21,983 bases of DNA from an uncultured Caulobacteraceae bacterium. Its GTDB lineage: Bacteria; Pseudomonadota; Alphaproteobacteria; Caulobacterales; Caulobacteraceae. The position numbers and the translations under genes are program-made. Below, in pieces: positions 1 through 7,354 of the stretch (within the stretch, counting starts at the first letter, position 1; every line of letters starts with the position of its first letter). The notes under the pieces were generated by a model. It was not told the origin of the DNA and searched no databases. It saw nothing but the letters and a program-made list of their open reading frames with translations. The stretch spans positions 1 through 21,983 of the forward strand of contig CALFYB010000306.1 of assembly GCA_937952995.1 (NCBI GenBank), read 5' to 3'.

Positions 1-14
1 CTTTTCAAAAAGAA

Positions 15-115
15 CCCCCTGCCCCGGCTTCGCCGGTACTTCCCCCAGAGGGGGAGGATTTAGAACGCCCAGATCTCCCCCCCTGGGGGAAGTGGCGCGA
101 AGCGACGTAGGGGGC
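15..115. repeat. Inverted pair of C/G-rich palindromic intergenic repeats
   Basis: Two copies of one short element face each other. The first (about 15-57) reads CCCCCT, then a CCGGC-TTC-GCCGG hairpin (24-36), then CTTCCCCC-AGA-GGGGGAG. The second (about 75-115) is the same element reversed and diverged: it carries the C-run/G-run, then GGAAGTGGCGCGAAGCGACG, then TAGGGGG. Each copy can fold alone, or the two can pair. They lie immediately downstream of the monooxygenase stop, where they may act as transcription terminator or mRNA 3' end protection. Such elements are multi-copy in many alphaproteobacterial genomes; the copy number here cannot be seen from one window. Confidence 0.7.
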
Positions 116-121
116 CTTGTT

Positions 122-1627
122 TTACTTGCTATATTGGAACGTCGCGTCGTCGAGATCGATGTGGGGGAACAGATCTTTTTCGGCCCAATAGTCTTGGGTG
201 TGCTGCCATTCGGGCTTGTCGCCGCGGCGGGGTAGAAGGTGCATGCCGCGCATCAGATAGCCGGGATTGAAGTTCTCCGGATCGATCCAAGGCAGAAGCG
301 GCATGTCCTTGTCTTCGGGGCGCAAGGTCGGGGTGACGGCCTTGACGCCCTTCTTGTCCATATGGTTGAGCAGGCGCGCGACAAAGTCCCCAATCAGATC
401 GGCCCGCAGGGTCCAGCTGGCGCGGAAATAGCCGAACACCCAGATCATGTTGGGCACGCCGGTGAACATCATGCCGCGATAGGTGACGGTCTTGGAGAAG
501 TCCAAGGGCTCGCCATTGATCGAGAAATTGATGTCGCCCAGCACGTTGAGGTTAAAGCCCGTCGCGGTGACGATGATATCCGCCTCAAGCTCGGCTCCCG
601 ACTTCAGCAAGATGCCCTTTTCGGTGAAGCGTTCGATCTCGTCGGTGACGACGCTGGCCTTGCCCGAAGCGATACCTTGGAAAATATCGCCTTCTGGCAC
701 AAAGGCGATGCGCTGGCGCCAAGGGCGATAGCTGGGCGTAAAATGCTTCTCGACCATCTCATCGGGCAAGAAGGCCCGGATGCCCGATAGAAGCTCTTCG
801 CGCACCACTTCCGGCTCTTCGAACGAGCGACGGGTAAATTCACCCTGATCGAACAGGATCTGACGACGCGCGATCTCGTGGATCCACTCTTCCTTGACCT
901 CAAGCTTGCGCAGATTGTCGACCAGGTCATTGGCATTGCGGCCCGGAATAAAATAGGTCGGGGTGCGCTGGAGCAGGGTGACATGCTCACAGTCGGCGGC
1001 AATGGCCGGGACCACGGTCGCTGCCGTCGCGCCAGACCCGATGACGATCACCTTCTTGCCCTTATAGGCCAAGTCTTTTGGCCAGCTTTGCGGATGGATG
1101 ATCTGGCCCTTGAACTGGTCCATGCCCGGCCATTCGGGCGTATAGCCCTCATCGTGGCGGTAATAGCCTTGGCACATCCAAAGGAAGTTGGTCGTGAAAA
1201 CACGGCTCTCGCCCGTCGCCTTATTAACGGCGGTGATGGTCCAGAGATTGTCCTTGCCCGACCAACTGGCCGACAAGATCTTGTGGCCATAACGGATGTG
1301 ACGATCCAGATCGTTCTCTTCGATCACCTCGCCCATATATTTCAGGATCTCTTGGGCCGAGGCGATCGGGGTCCCGACCCACGGCTTGAACCGGTAACCG
1401 AAGGTATAGAGGTCACTGTCCGAGCGAACGCCGGGATATTTGTGGGTCAGCCACGTGCCGCCAAAGCTCTCTTGGGTTTCCAGCACCACGAAGCTCTTGC
1501 CGGGGCATTGGTCCTTGAGGTGATAGGCCCCGCCGATGCCCGATATGCCGGCCCCGACGATCAGGACATCGAAATGCTCGACGGTGGTTTTGTCGCTGGT
1601 CTTTGCCAGTGTCGCGGTGTCGGCCAT
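122..1627 (-). CDS. Flavin-containing (Baeyer-Villiger-type) monooxygenase
   Basis: The 501-residue product is a class B flavoprotein monooxygenase expected to use FAD and NADPH to insert one oxygen next to a ketone, giving an ester or lactone. An FAD-binding GAGISG motif lies at residues 25-30 and a second Rossmann motif GSGATA, for NADPH, at 197-202. Between them FKGQIIHPQSWP (172-183) fits the Baeyer-Villiger fingerprint FxGxxxHxxxW. Length is normal for the family. The ATG at 1627 is preceded by AGGAGAGG at good spacing. It is cytosolic, with no signal peptide or membrane segment. It is divergent from the lactonase-like amidohydrolase at 1894, which could act on its product (inference). 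The substrate cannot be predicted; an N-oxidising flavin monooxygenase is the main alternative. Confidence 0.9.
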   Translation of the reverse strand: MADTATLAKTSDKTTVEHFDVLIVGAGISGIGGAYHLKDQCPGKSFVVLETQESFGGTWLTHKYPGVRSDSDLYTFGYRFKPWVGTPIASAQEILKYMGEVIEENDLDRHIRYGHKILSASWSGKDNLWTITAVNKATGESRVFTTNFLWMCQGYYRHDEGYTPEWPGMDQFKGQIIHPQSWPKDLAYKGKKVIVIGSGATAATVVPAIAADCEHVTLLQRTPTYFIPGRNANDLVDNLRKLEVKEEWIHEIARRQILFDQGEFTRRSFEEPEVVREELLSGIRAFLPDEMVEKHFTPSYRPWRQRIAFVPEGDIFQGIASGKASVVTDEIERFTEKGILLKSGAELEADIIVTATGFNLNVLGDINFSINGEPLDFSKTVTYRGMMFTGVPNMIWVFGYFRASWTLRADLIGDFVARLLNHMDKKGVKAVTPTLRPEDKDMPLLPWIDPENFNPGYLMRGMHLLPRRGDKPEWQHTQDYWAEKDLFPHIDLDDATFQYSK

Positions 1628-1893
1628 AGGTCACCTCTCCTGTGATGGTTGCGGACATTCTGCTTGCCGAGGGCGTTCCTCAGATACAGGCGCATTCACC
1701 GCGCGAGCCAACAACTAACCGCCGATCATATGCACAATCCTCGCTACGAAAAGCCCTCTTGTGCGCAAGCGTCCAACCGCCGCAGCGCTTCGCATCTGCC
1801 CCCTTGGCGCGCATGGCTTTAGGCCCTTATGGTACCGCCTTGCCCAAAGACCCAAGCATCAAGACTTGCGGCGGGCTTTAGGGAGACGAGGCC
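1628..1893. promoter_or_regulatory. Divergent promoter region, monooxygenase / amidohydrolase
   Basis: This 266-bp non-coding stretch separates two divergent genes, so it should hold both promoters. Ribosome binding sites are clear at both ends: AGGAGAGG before the monooxygenase ATG and GGGAGACGAG before the amidohydrolase ATG. I see only a weak dyad, CTTGTGCGCAAG, near 1758-1769, with one mismatched pair, and no convincing -35/-10 pair. The short ORFs that cross it have no recognisable protein character. Confidence 0.4.
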
Positions 1894-2928
1894 ATGGGCG
1901 AAACCATTTTAGATCCCACACTACCGATCATTGATCCGCACCACCATCTTTGGGATCGCACGGCCCTGTTCGCCACTCAGCCTCCGCCCAAGCATGAGTT
2001 TGAAAGGCTGCTGCGCCTGTCGCCGCGCTATCTGCTCGATGAGTTGCTGGCCGATATGAACCGCGGACACAATATCATCGCCACCGTCTATATGGAGTGC
2101 GGGGCCATGTACCGCGCCGGTGGGCCATCAGAAATGCGCCCCGTTGGCGAGACCGAGTTCGTCAACGGCTTTGCCGCCATCAGCGCGAGCGGCGTCTACG
2201 GTCCGGCCAGAGCCTGCGCCGGGATTGTCGGCCATGCCGATCTAATGCGCGGTGATGGGGCCGCAGCGGTGCTCGAAGCCCATATTGCAGCGGGCGGCGG
2301 ACGGTTCCGGGGCATTCGCCACAGCGCCTCTTTCGATGCCGACAGCAATGTCCTTGGCCCCCTCGCCCATCGCCCGGCGGGCGTCTATCGCTCGGCTGAG
2401 TTCCGCGAAGGCTTCAAACATCTGGCGCGTCTGGGCCTATCGTTCGACGCATGGCTGCTAGAGCCGCAGCTTGGTGATGTGCTTGATTTGGCCAAGGCCT
2501 TCCCGGACACGGCCATGGTGCTCGACCATGTCGGCACGCCGCTAGGCATTGCCAGCTATCAGGGGCGGCGTGAGGAGCGGTTTGATATCTGGAAACAGTC
2601 GATCCAAGCCCTAGCCAAGTGTGAGAACCTGTCGGTCAAGGTCGGCGGACTGGCCATGCCCTTCCCCGGCTTCCCGACCTTCATGGCCCAGCCACAAGCC
2701 TCGTCGCAGACCCTCGCCAACGAATGGCGGCCCTATGTCGAGACCTGCATCGAGGCCTTCGGCGTCGAGCGCTGCATGTTCGAAAGTAACTTCCCGGTCG
2801 ATCTGGGCACCTGCACCTATGATGTCCTGTGGAACGCCTTCAAACATCTGGCCAAGGGCTACTCTGACGCCGAAAAGACAGCCCTGTTTAGTGGGACGGC
2901 GAAAAGGGTCTACCGGCTGGACCTTTAG
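1894..2928 (+). CDS. Amidohydrolase family protein (COG3618, lactonase-like TIM barrel)
   Basis: The 344-residue product belongs to the predicted metal-dependent TIM-barrel hydrolases that include 2-pyrone-4,6-dicarboxylate lactonase and sugar lactonases. Visible motifs are IIDPHHHLWD at residues 12-21 with the metal-binding HxH, RGIRHS (138-143), VLDHVGTP (208-215) and FESNFPVD (295-302) near the end of the barrel. No signal peptide is seen, so it is cytosolic. The ATG at 1894 follows GGGAGACGAG, and length is usual for the family. Its divergent partner is the Baeyer-Villiger-type monooxygenase, so ring-opening hydrolysis of a lactone is an attractive role (inference). The substrate is unknown. 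Confidence 0.88.
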   Translation: MGETILDPTLPIIDPHHHLWDRTALFATQPPPKHEFERLLRLSPRYLLDELLADMNRGHNIIATVYMECGAMYRAGGPSEMRPVGETEFVNGFAAISASGVYGPARACAGIVGHADLMRGDGAAAVLEAHIAAGGGRFRGIRHSASFDADSNVLGPLAHRPAGVYRSAEFREGFKHLARLGLSFDAWLLEPQLGDVLDLAKAFPDTAMVLDHVGTPLGIASYQGRREERFDIWKQSIQALAKCENLSVKVGGLAMPFPGFPTFMAQPQASSQTLANEWRPYVETCIEAFGVERCMFESNFPVDLGTCTYDVLWNAFKHLAKGYSDAEKTALFSGTAKRVYRLDL

Positions 2929-3051
2929 TCTCGGCTCGCGCTTCCGCAAAATATTTCTACTGCTGTACAAATTCTCTCTCCCCGAACCGGAGCCAGCCTG
3001 ATAGCGATGGCATCGGACTCGGGGAGAGTCCCAACGCGTAAGAGGTTTGGG

Positions 3052-4353
3052 ATGAAGCGGTTTGGATGGGTCGGCCTCGGGTCGGCTATTGCGGCATGGA
3101 CAATTGCACCGGCCGCGCAGGCTCAGGATGTCGTGTCCGCCTCTTCGGGCGATACAGCCTGGATCTTGGCCTCCACCGCCCTCGTGCTTCTCATGACCCT
3201 TCCGGGGCTCGCCCTCTTCTATGGCGGCCTAGTGCGGTCAAAGAATGTTCTGTCGGTGATGGCGCAATGTGTTGGCATTGCCTGCCTCGCGTCGGTGCTC
3301 TGGCTCCTCGGCGGCTATAGCCTGTCCTTTTCAGGCGCGAACCCATTGATCGGCGATCTGGCTAAGTTCGGCCTGGCGTCTGTGTCTCGCACAGCCCTGA
3401 TCGGCACCATCCCTGAAAACGTGTTCTTTTCGTTCCAGATGGCCTTTGCGGTCATTACTCCAGCCCTGATCATCGGCGCGACGGTTGAGCGCATGAAGTT
3501 CAGCGCCGTCATGCTCTTTTCCGGCCTTTGGCTGTTGGTCGTCTATGCTCCGGTCTGTCACTGGGTCTGGGGCGGCGGCTGGCTGATGGGACGCCATGTG
3601 ATGGACTATGCTGGCGGTCTGGTCGTCCATGCCACCGCCGGGGTCTCTGCCCTGTTGCTCGCTTGGCAGCTTGGTCCGCGCGATGGCTATCCGCGCGATC
3701 TTCACCCGCCGCACAATCCCGGCATGACCATGATGGGCGCAGGCCTTTTGTGGGTGGGCTGGTATGGCTTCAATGGCGGCAGCGCGCTCGCGGCCAATGC
3801 CGATGCTGGCGCAGCCCTTCTGTCCACCCACATGTCTGCCTCAGCGGCGGGTCTGGTCTGGGCCCTGATCGAGTGGAAGCGCTTTGGCCGGGTCAGCATG
3901 GTTGGCCTCGTTACCGGCGTTGTCGCAGGCCTCGCGACCGTCACGCCAGCCTCTGGCTTCATTAGTCCGCTCGGCGGCGTCGCTCTGGGCGCGGTTGGCA
4001 GTTTTGTTTGTTACCACTGCGTCGAGTTGGTTCGCCATCATCTCAAGATCGATGACAGCCTGGACGTCTTCGCGGTTCACGGCATCGGCGGCATTGTCGG
4101 CACGCTGTTGGTCGCGGTTTTGGCCAGCCCGAGCCTCGGCGGCAATGGCTATGCGTCAGGCGTCACAATGTCTGACCAAGCCCTGACCCAGACCCTCGGC
4201 GTTCTGGCGGTCTGCGCGTGGTCTGCGGTTGCAACCTTGGTTCTGGTCTGGATCGTGCGCAAGAGCGTCGGACTTCGGGTCAGCCCCGAGACCATCGATG
4301 ATGGCCTCGACATGGCGGTCCACGGCGAGAAGGCCTATCGCTCAATCAACTAG
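3052..4353 (+). CDS. amt: Ammonium transporter (Amt/MEP/Rh family)
   Basis: This is an inner-membrane ammonium channel of 433 residues from the chosen start. The N-terminus MKRFGWVGLG...APAAQAQ looks like a cleavable signal peptide, as in other proteobacterial AmtB proteins, and about eleven hydrophobic segments follow. Family signatures are LFYGGLVRSKNVLS (55-68), DYAGGLVVH with the first pore histidine at H193, WYGFNGGSALAAN (237-249), and DVFAVHGIGG with the second pore histidine at H343. The ATG at 3052 has AGAGG six bases upstream and begins the signal peptide cleanly. An in-frame ATG at 3007 would add 15 polar residues and has poorer spacing. No glnK (PII) gene is adjacent, which is unusual because amtB is normally linked to it. 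Convergent with the next gene. Confidence 0.93.
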   Translation: MKRFGWVGLGSAIAAWTIAPAAQAQDVVSASSGDTAWILASTALVLLMTLPGLALFYGGLVRSKNVLSVMAQCVGIACLASVLWLLGGYSLSFSGANPLIGDLAKFGLASVSRTALIGTIPENVFFSFQMAFAVITPALIIGATVERMKFSAVMLFSGLWLLVVYAPVCHWVWGGGWLMGRHVMDYAGGLVVHATAGVSALLLAWQLGPRDGYPRDLHPPHNPGMTMMGAGLLWVGWYGFNGGSALAANADAGAALLSTHMSASAAGLVWALIEWKRFGRVSMVGLVTGVVAGLATVTPASGFISPLGGVALGAVGSFVCYHCVELVRHHLKIDDSLDVFAVHGIGGIVGTLLVAVLASPSLGGNGYASGVTMSDQALTQTLGVLAVCAWSAVATLVLVWIVRKSVGLRVSPETIDDGLDMAVHGEKAYRSIN

Positions 4354-4360
4354 GGCCGTT

Positions 4361-4386
4361 AGGCCAGCGCGATTAGGCGCTGGCCT
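4361..4386. terminator. Bidirectional hairpin between amt and the convergent amidohydrolase
   Basis: AGGCCAGCGC (4361-4370) and GCGCTGGCCT (4377-4386) are perfect 10-bp complementary arms around the six-base loop GATTAG. The stem sits in the 19-bp gap and overlaps the last codons and stop codon of the amidohydrolase, so one structure can serve both converging transcripts. No long T-run follows on either strand, so the terminator call rests on stem strength and position. Confidence 0.6.
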
Positions 4387-5575
4387 TCAGGCTTGAAGAT
4401 ACCCGGGCGCTGGGGAAGATGCGCAGGAAGTTCTCGGCGTAGAACTTGGCCCGCACCGCCTCATCACGCACACCCAGTGACGCCTCAAAGCGTGCGATGG
4501 GATCGCGGCCGCCTTCGATATGGGGATAGTCGCTGGAGAACAGATAGAGGTCCGGATTGGACTGATCGATGAAGTTGCCGACCTCTTCGAAGACGAAGGG
4601 GGTGAAGGCCATCTGATCGGTCAGTTGCTGAGACGGCGTGCGGCTAAGGCCCTGAAGGTTCGCGTCATTGCGGCTCCAGTGCTTGACCACCCAGTCCAGA
4701 CGGCGCAGCAGTTCAGGTACCCAGCCTGCGCCCAGCTCAACGCTCGCACCGCGCAGGTTCGGATGGCGCTCGAGCACCCCGTCCAGCACCATCATGGTCA
4801 AGAAGGCTTCAGGGCCTTCGTGCAGCAGCGCCACGTCCTTGGTGCGCAGGTTTTCACCGCCGCCCAGCCAGTCCTTGGTCGGTGGACGGCCATTGTTCAT
4901 CCAAGCCTTAGCCAACTGCAAAGGCGCGCCGCCGACATGGAGCAGGAACGGAATGCCGCTCTCGGCCAACCGGGCCCAGAATGGGTCAAGATCAACGTGG
5001 CCGGGTGAGCGGTCACCGCAAGGCCGGTGCGGAATCCAGACCGCCTCAAGGCCGCTGCGCAGCACATAGTCGAGCTCGGCCATGGCCATCTCAGGATCAT
5101 CGAGCGGGATCACCGCCACGCCCATCAGCCGTGCGTCTGAACTGCAGAAATCTGCCATGTGACGGTTATGGGCCCGCGTCGCCCCATAGCGCAGACGCGA
5201 CTCCAGCCGCGAGCTAGCGGAAAAGGGCATGGCGACGCTGTGGGTCGCGAACACCAGCTGCTTCTTGAAGCCAAGCAGGTCCATAGCCCGGGTCCGGTCC
5301 GCACTGTCAAAGGCACCGAGGGCTTGGATTTCCTTTGAGGATTGGATCAGCCGGTCGCCAAGGTCGATCTGGGCCTGCACATGCTCGGCGCTGTGCCGTC
5401 CGCCTTGCGACATGATCACCGCGACCTCTTCGTCGGTGACGATCGAGGCCGAATAGCTGACCTCGGGAATCTCTTCCCGCAGCGAAGGATCAGCATATTT
5501 CTTCAAGAAATCAGGTAGTTCCATGATGTGGCTATCCGCATCATAGATATCCCGCGTCGCCGGAGCATAGGCCAT
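4373..5575 (-). CDS. Amidohydrolase family protein (COG2159, ACMSD-like)
   Basis: The 400-residue product resembles TIM-barrel amidohydrolases of the ACMSD class, which includes decarboxylases and hydratases of aromatic ring-cleavage pathways. Visible motifs are YDADSHIME at residues 11-19 (metal site DSH in place of HxH), the LLHVGG histidine H213, and LFSSDYPH with D349, the usual catalytic or metal aspartate. It is cytosolic, with no signal peptide. The ATG at 5575 follows AGGGAGG. It lies 97 bp downstream of the flavin oxidoreductase on the same strand, so co-transcription is likely. Its 3' end forms half of the shared terminator hairpin with amt. Decarboxylase versus hydrolase cannot be decided. 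Confidence 0.88.
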   Translation of the reverse strand: MAYAPATRDIYDADSHIMELPDFLKKYADPSLREEIPEVSYSASIVTDEEVAVIMSQGGRHSAEHVQAQIDLGDRLIQSSKEIQALGAFDSADRTRAMDLLGFKKQLVFATHSVAMPFSASSRLESRLRYGATRAHNRHMADFCSSDARLMGVAVIPLDDPEMAMAELDYVLRSGLEAVWIPHRPCGDRSPGHVDLDPFWARLAESGIPFLLHVGGAPLQLAKAWMNNGRPPTKDWLGGGENLRTKDVALLHEGPEAFLTMMVLDGVLERHPNLRGASVELGAGWVPELLRRLDWVVKHWSRNDANLQGLSRTPSQQLTDQMAFTPFVFEEVGNFIDQSNPDLYLFSSDYPHIEGGRDPIARFEASLGVRDEAVRAKFYAENFLRIFPSARVSSSLKASA

Positions 5576-5672
5576 GTCATCCTCCCTTAGGTCCGCGCAG
5601 TGTCTAGGTCCGAGGACGCCCCGCGCTGGTTTATGTGTCGACTATGCAGCCCTCTGATCAGGCTGTCACCCT

Positions 5673-6755
5673 CTAGAGGCTGACGAAGCCCTTCCAGTTG
5701 CCCATATATTTGATGAAGCCGGGGCTCAGCCCTTCCTTGGCTAGGTGCTCTGGGCTGACGGGCAAGGCGATGGGACGAAAATCTGGGTCGGCCTGAACCA
5801 GCTTTGGATAGTCGTGATGCAGGATCGCGCCGCGTCCGATCAAGACAAAGTCCACACCCGCCTCAAGGCAGGCCCGCGCATTTTCAGCCGTCAGAACCTT
5901 GCCCGCGACGCCCAAACGTACCGATCCACGATCCAGATCGACGAACCAATCCATGAGGCCGCGATGCTTATAGTCTTCCTCGACCGGCAGCTTGAACACG
6001 TCCCACAAGGACATGTCGAGATAGTCGATATCGCCTGCTGTCATCAGGCTCTGAGCAAAGGACAGGATTTCGGCGAGCTTTAGACCAAACCGCTCTGGCG
6101 ACAGGCGAAGGCCCAGATTGAAGTCTGGACGGCAGCGGGCGCGGATACCGGCGATGATCTCGCGGATCACCGAAGTTCGATTGTCCAGCGAGCCACCGAA
6201 GCGGTCCGTGCGCTGGTTGACCTCTGGGCTGAGGAACTGACAGAGCAGATAGCCATGGGCACCATGCAGCTCAACACCGTCAAAGCCAGCCCGCTCGGCG
6301 CGCTCGGCACCGACGATAAAGGCCTCAATCATCTCTTCGACTTCAGCCGTGGTCATCGGCCGCGCGCCGAACTCGTCGTTGGCGGACGGACAGACGGGAG
6401 CCTCGCCGATCAGTTCTTTCGGTGAGCGCATACCGGCATGGTGCAGTTGCACCACGGCCAGACTGTCATTGGCCTTGATCCCCGCCGCCAGCCGCGTCAG
6501 GCCGGGCAGATGATCATCCGAAAAGATGCCCAGCTGTCCCTCGAACCCTTGGCCGATCTTCTGGATGTGAGCGGCGCAGGTCATGGTCAGGCCAAAGCCG
6601 CCCTCGGCGCGCTTGACCAGCCAGGTATATTCGTCCTGCGAGAGGATCCCGTCTTCGCCGCTTTGCTGATTGGTCAAGGGCGCAAGCATGAAGCGGTTCT
6701 TCATCGCTGGGCCGCGCTTGAAGGTCATGGGGGCGAACAGATCAGCAGCAGACAT
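5673..6755 (-). CDS. NADH:flavin oxidoreductase / old yellow enzyme family
   Basis: This FMN-dependent TIM-barrel ene-reductase-like protein is 360 residues from the chosen start. Motifs are VVQLHHAGM (101-109), GVELHGAHGYLLCQFLSP (160-177) with the substrate-binding histidines H164 and H167, NQRTDRFGGS (180-189), and a C-terminal VLIGRGAILHHDYP. It ends after the barrel, so it lacks the iron-sulfur and NADH domains of 2,4-dienoyl-CoA reductase. The ATG at 6755 has GGAG (6762-6765) exactly six bases upstream. A longer start at 6785 would overlap the operator-like palindrome and has no such site. The likely role is reduction of an activated C=C bond in a catabolic intermediate; the substrate is unknown. 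It leads a probable two-gene operon with the ACMSD-like amidohydrolase. Confidence 0.9.
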   Translation of the reverse strand: MSAADLFAPMTFKRGPAMKNRFMLAPLTNQQSGEDGILSQDEYTWLVKRAEGGFGLTMTCAAHIQKIGQGFEGQLGIFSDDHLPGLTRLAAGIKANDSLAVVQLHHAGMRSPKELIGEAPVCPSANDEFGARPMTTAEVEEMIEAFIVGAERAERAGFDGVELHGAHGYLLCQFLSPEVNQRTDRFGGSLDNRTSVIREIIAGIRARCRPDFNLGLRLSPERFGLKLAEILSFAQSLMTAGDIDYLDMSLWDVFKLPVEEDYKHRGLMDWFVDLDRGSVRLGVAGKVLTAENARACLEAGVDFVLIGRGAILHHDYPKLVQADPDFRPIALPVSPEHLAKEGLSPGFIKYMGNWKGFVSL

Positions 6756-6784
6756 CGACATCTCCGGCGGCGCGAGGGCCAACA

Positions 6785-6802
6785 ATCAAACAATCGTTTG
6801 AT
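6785..6802. promoter_or_regulatory. Operator-like palindrome ATCAAACAATCGTTTGAT
   Basis: A perfect inverted repeat (arms ATCAAAC / GTTTGAT around AATC) lies 30 bp upstream of the flavin oxidoreductase ATG and 74 bp upstream of the divergent thioesterase. Its size, A/T-rich arms and position in a divergent intergenic region fit a binding site for a dimeric TetR- or MarR-type repressor. No complete regulator gene lies in the window. The function is inference. Confidence 0.55.
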
Positions 6803-6875
6803 CCTAGAGGGGGCTAGGCCCTAAAACCAGTGCCTAAGTTGTGATCACGCGTTCTGTTCAGAGTGTAGCCTATCC

Positions 6876-7310
6876 ATGAAACCCGATCCTTGGCGTCTCG
6901 ACCGCGCCGCCTATCCCTTCTCGTTTCAAATCCAGACCCGCTATCGGGATGAAGACAGCCTCCGCCACATCAATAATATGGCCATAGCAGGCTTTTATGA
7001 TGAGGCGCGCGGCCGTTTCATGAAACAGATTTTCGAAGATCTGGGCCCTGCCCCATGGGTTCGGATCGTCACAGCCGACACCCGCGTCAGCTTTCTGGGC
7101 GAGGTCTTCCACCCCGACATGCTCGATATCGGTAGCGGCATCACCCGCATCGGCAATGCCTCGATGGAGATCAGCCAAGCCATGTTCCAAAAGGGCAAAT
7201 GCGTCGGTATCTGCACGACGACCTTTGTGCAGGCCGACGAGAAGGGATCTAGTCCCCTGTCTGACGGCCTAAGGGCGATCCTGCAAACCTATCTGATCAA
7301 ACAATCTTAG
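6876..7310 (+). CDS. Hotdog-fold acyl-CoA thioesterase (4HBT-like)
   Basis: The 144-residue product matches the 4-hydroxybenzoyl-CoA thioesterase type of hotdog protein. The segment TRYRDEDSLRHINNM (21-35) fits the family pattern RYxDxDxxxHxNN, with D25 as the likely catalytic acid, and is followed by AGFYDEARGRFM. It is a cytosolic enzyme that would release free acid from an acyl-CoA. The ATG at 6876 is the natural start of the domain, although its ribosome binding site is weak. It is divergent from the flavin oxidoreductase across the palindrome, and 44 bp upstream of the aldo/keto reductase with which it probably shares a transcript. The acyl substrate is unknown. Confidence 0.82.
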   Translation: MKPDPWRLDRAAYPFSFQIQTRYRDEDSLRHINNMAIAGFYDEARGRFMKQIFEDLGPAPWVRIVTADTRVSFLGEVFHPDMLDIGSGITRIGNASMEISQAMFQKGKCVGICTTTFVQADEKGSSPLSDGLRAILQTYLIKQS

Positions 7311-7354
7311 CCTTCCAATCCGTTCAAACCTCAATTCAACCTTTAGGAATAGCT

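Noticed and set aside
878..1645. 255-codon plus-strand frame opposite the monooxygenase
   Set aside because: It is an antisense shadow in high-GC DNA; the other strand carries clear FAD and Baeyer-Villiger motifs.
6841..6848. GTGATCAC palindrome
   Set aside because: An 8-bp palindrome is expected by chance in a window of this size and nothing else supports it.
7297..7307. Second half-site ATCAAACAATC matching the 6785 palindrome
   Set aside because: It lies in the last codons of the thioesterase and has no complementary arm, so it is probably chance.
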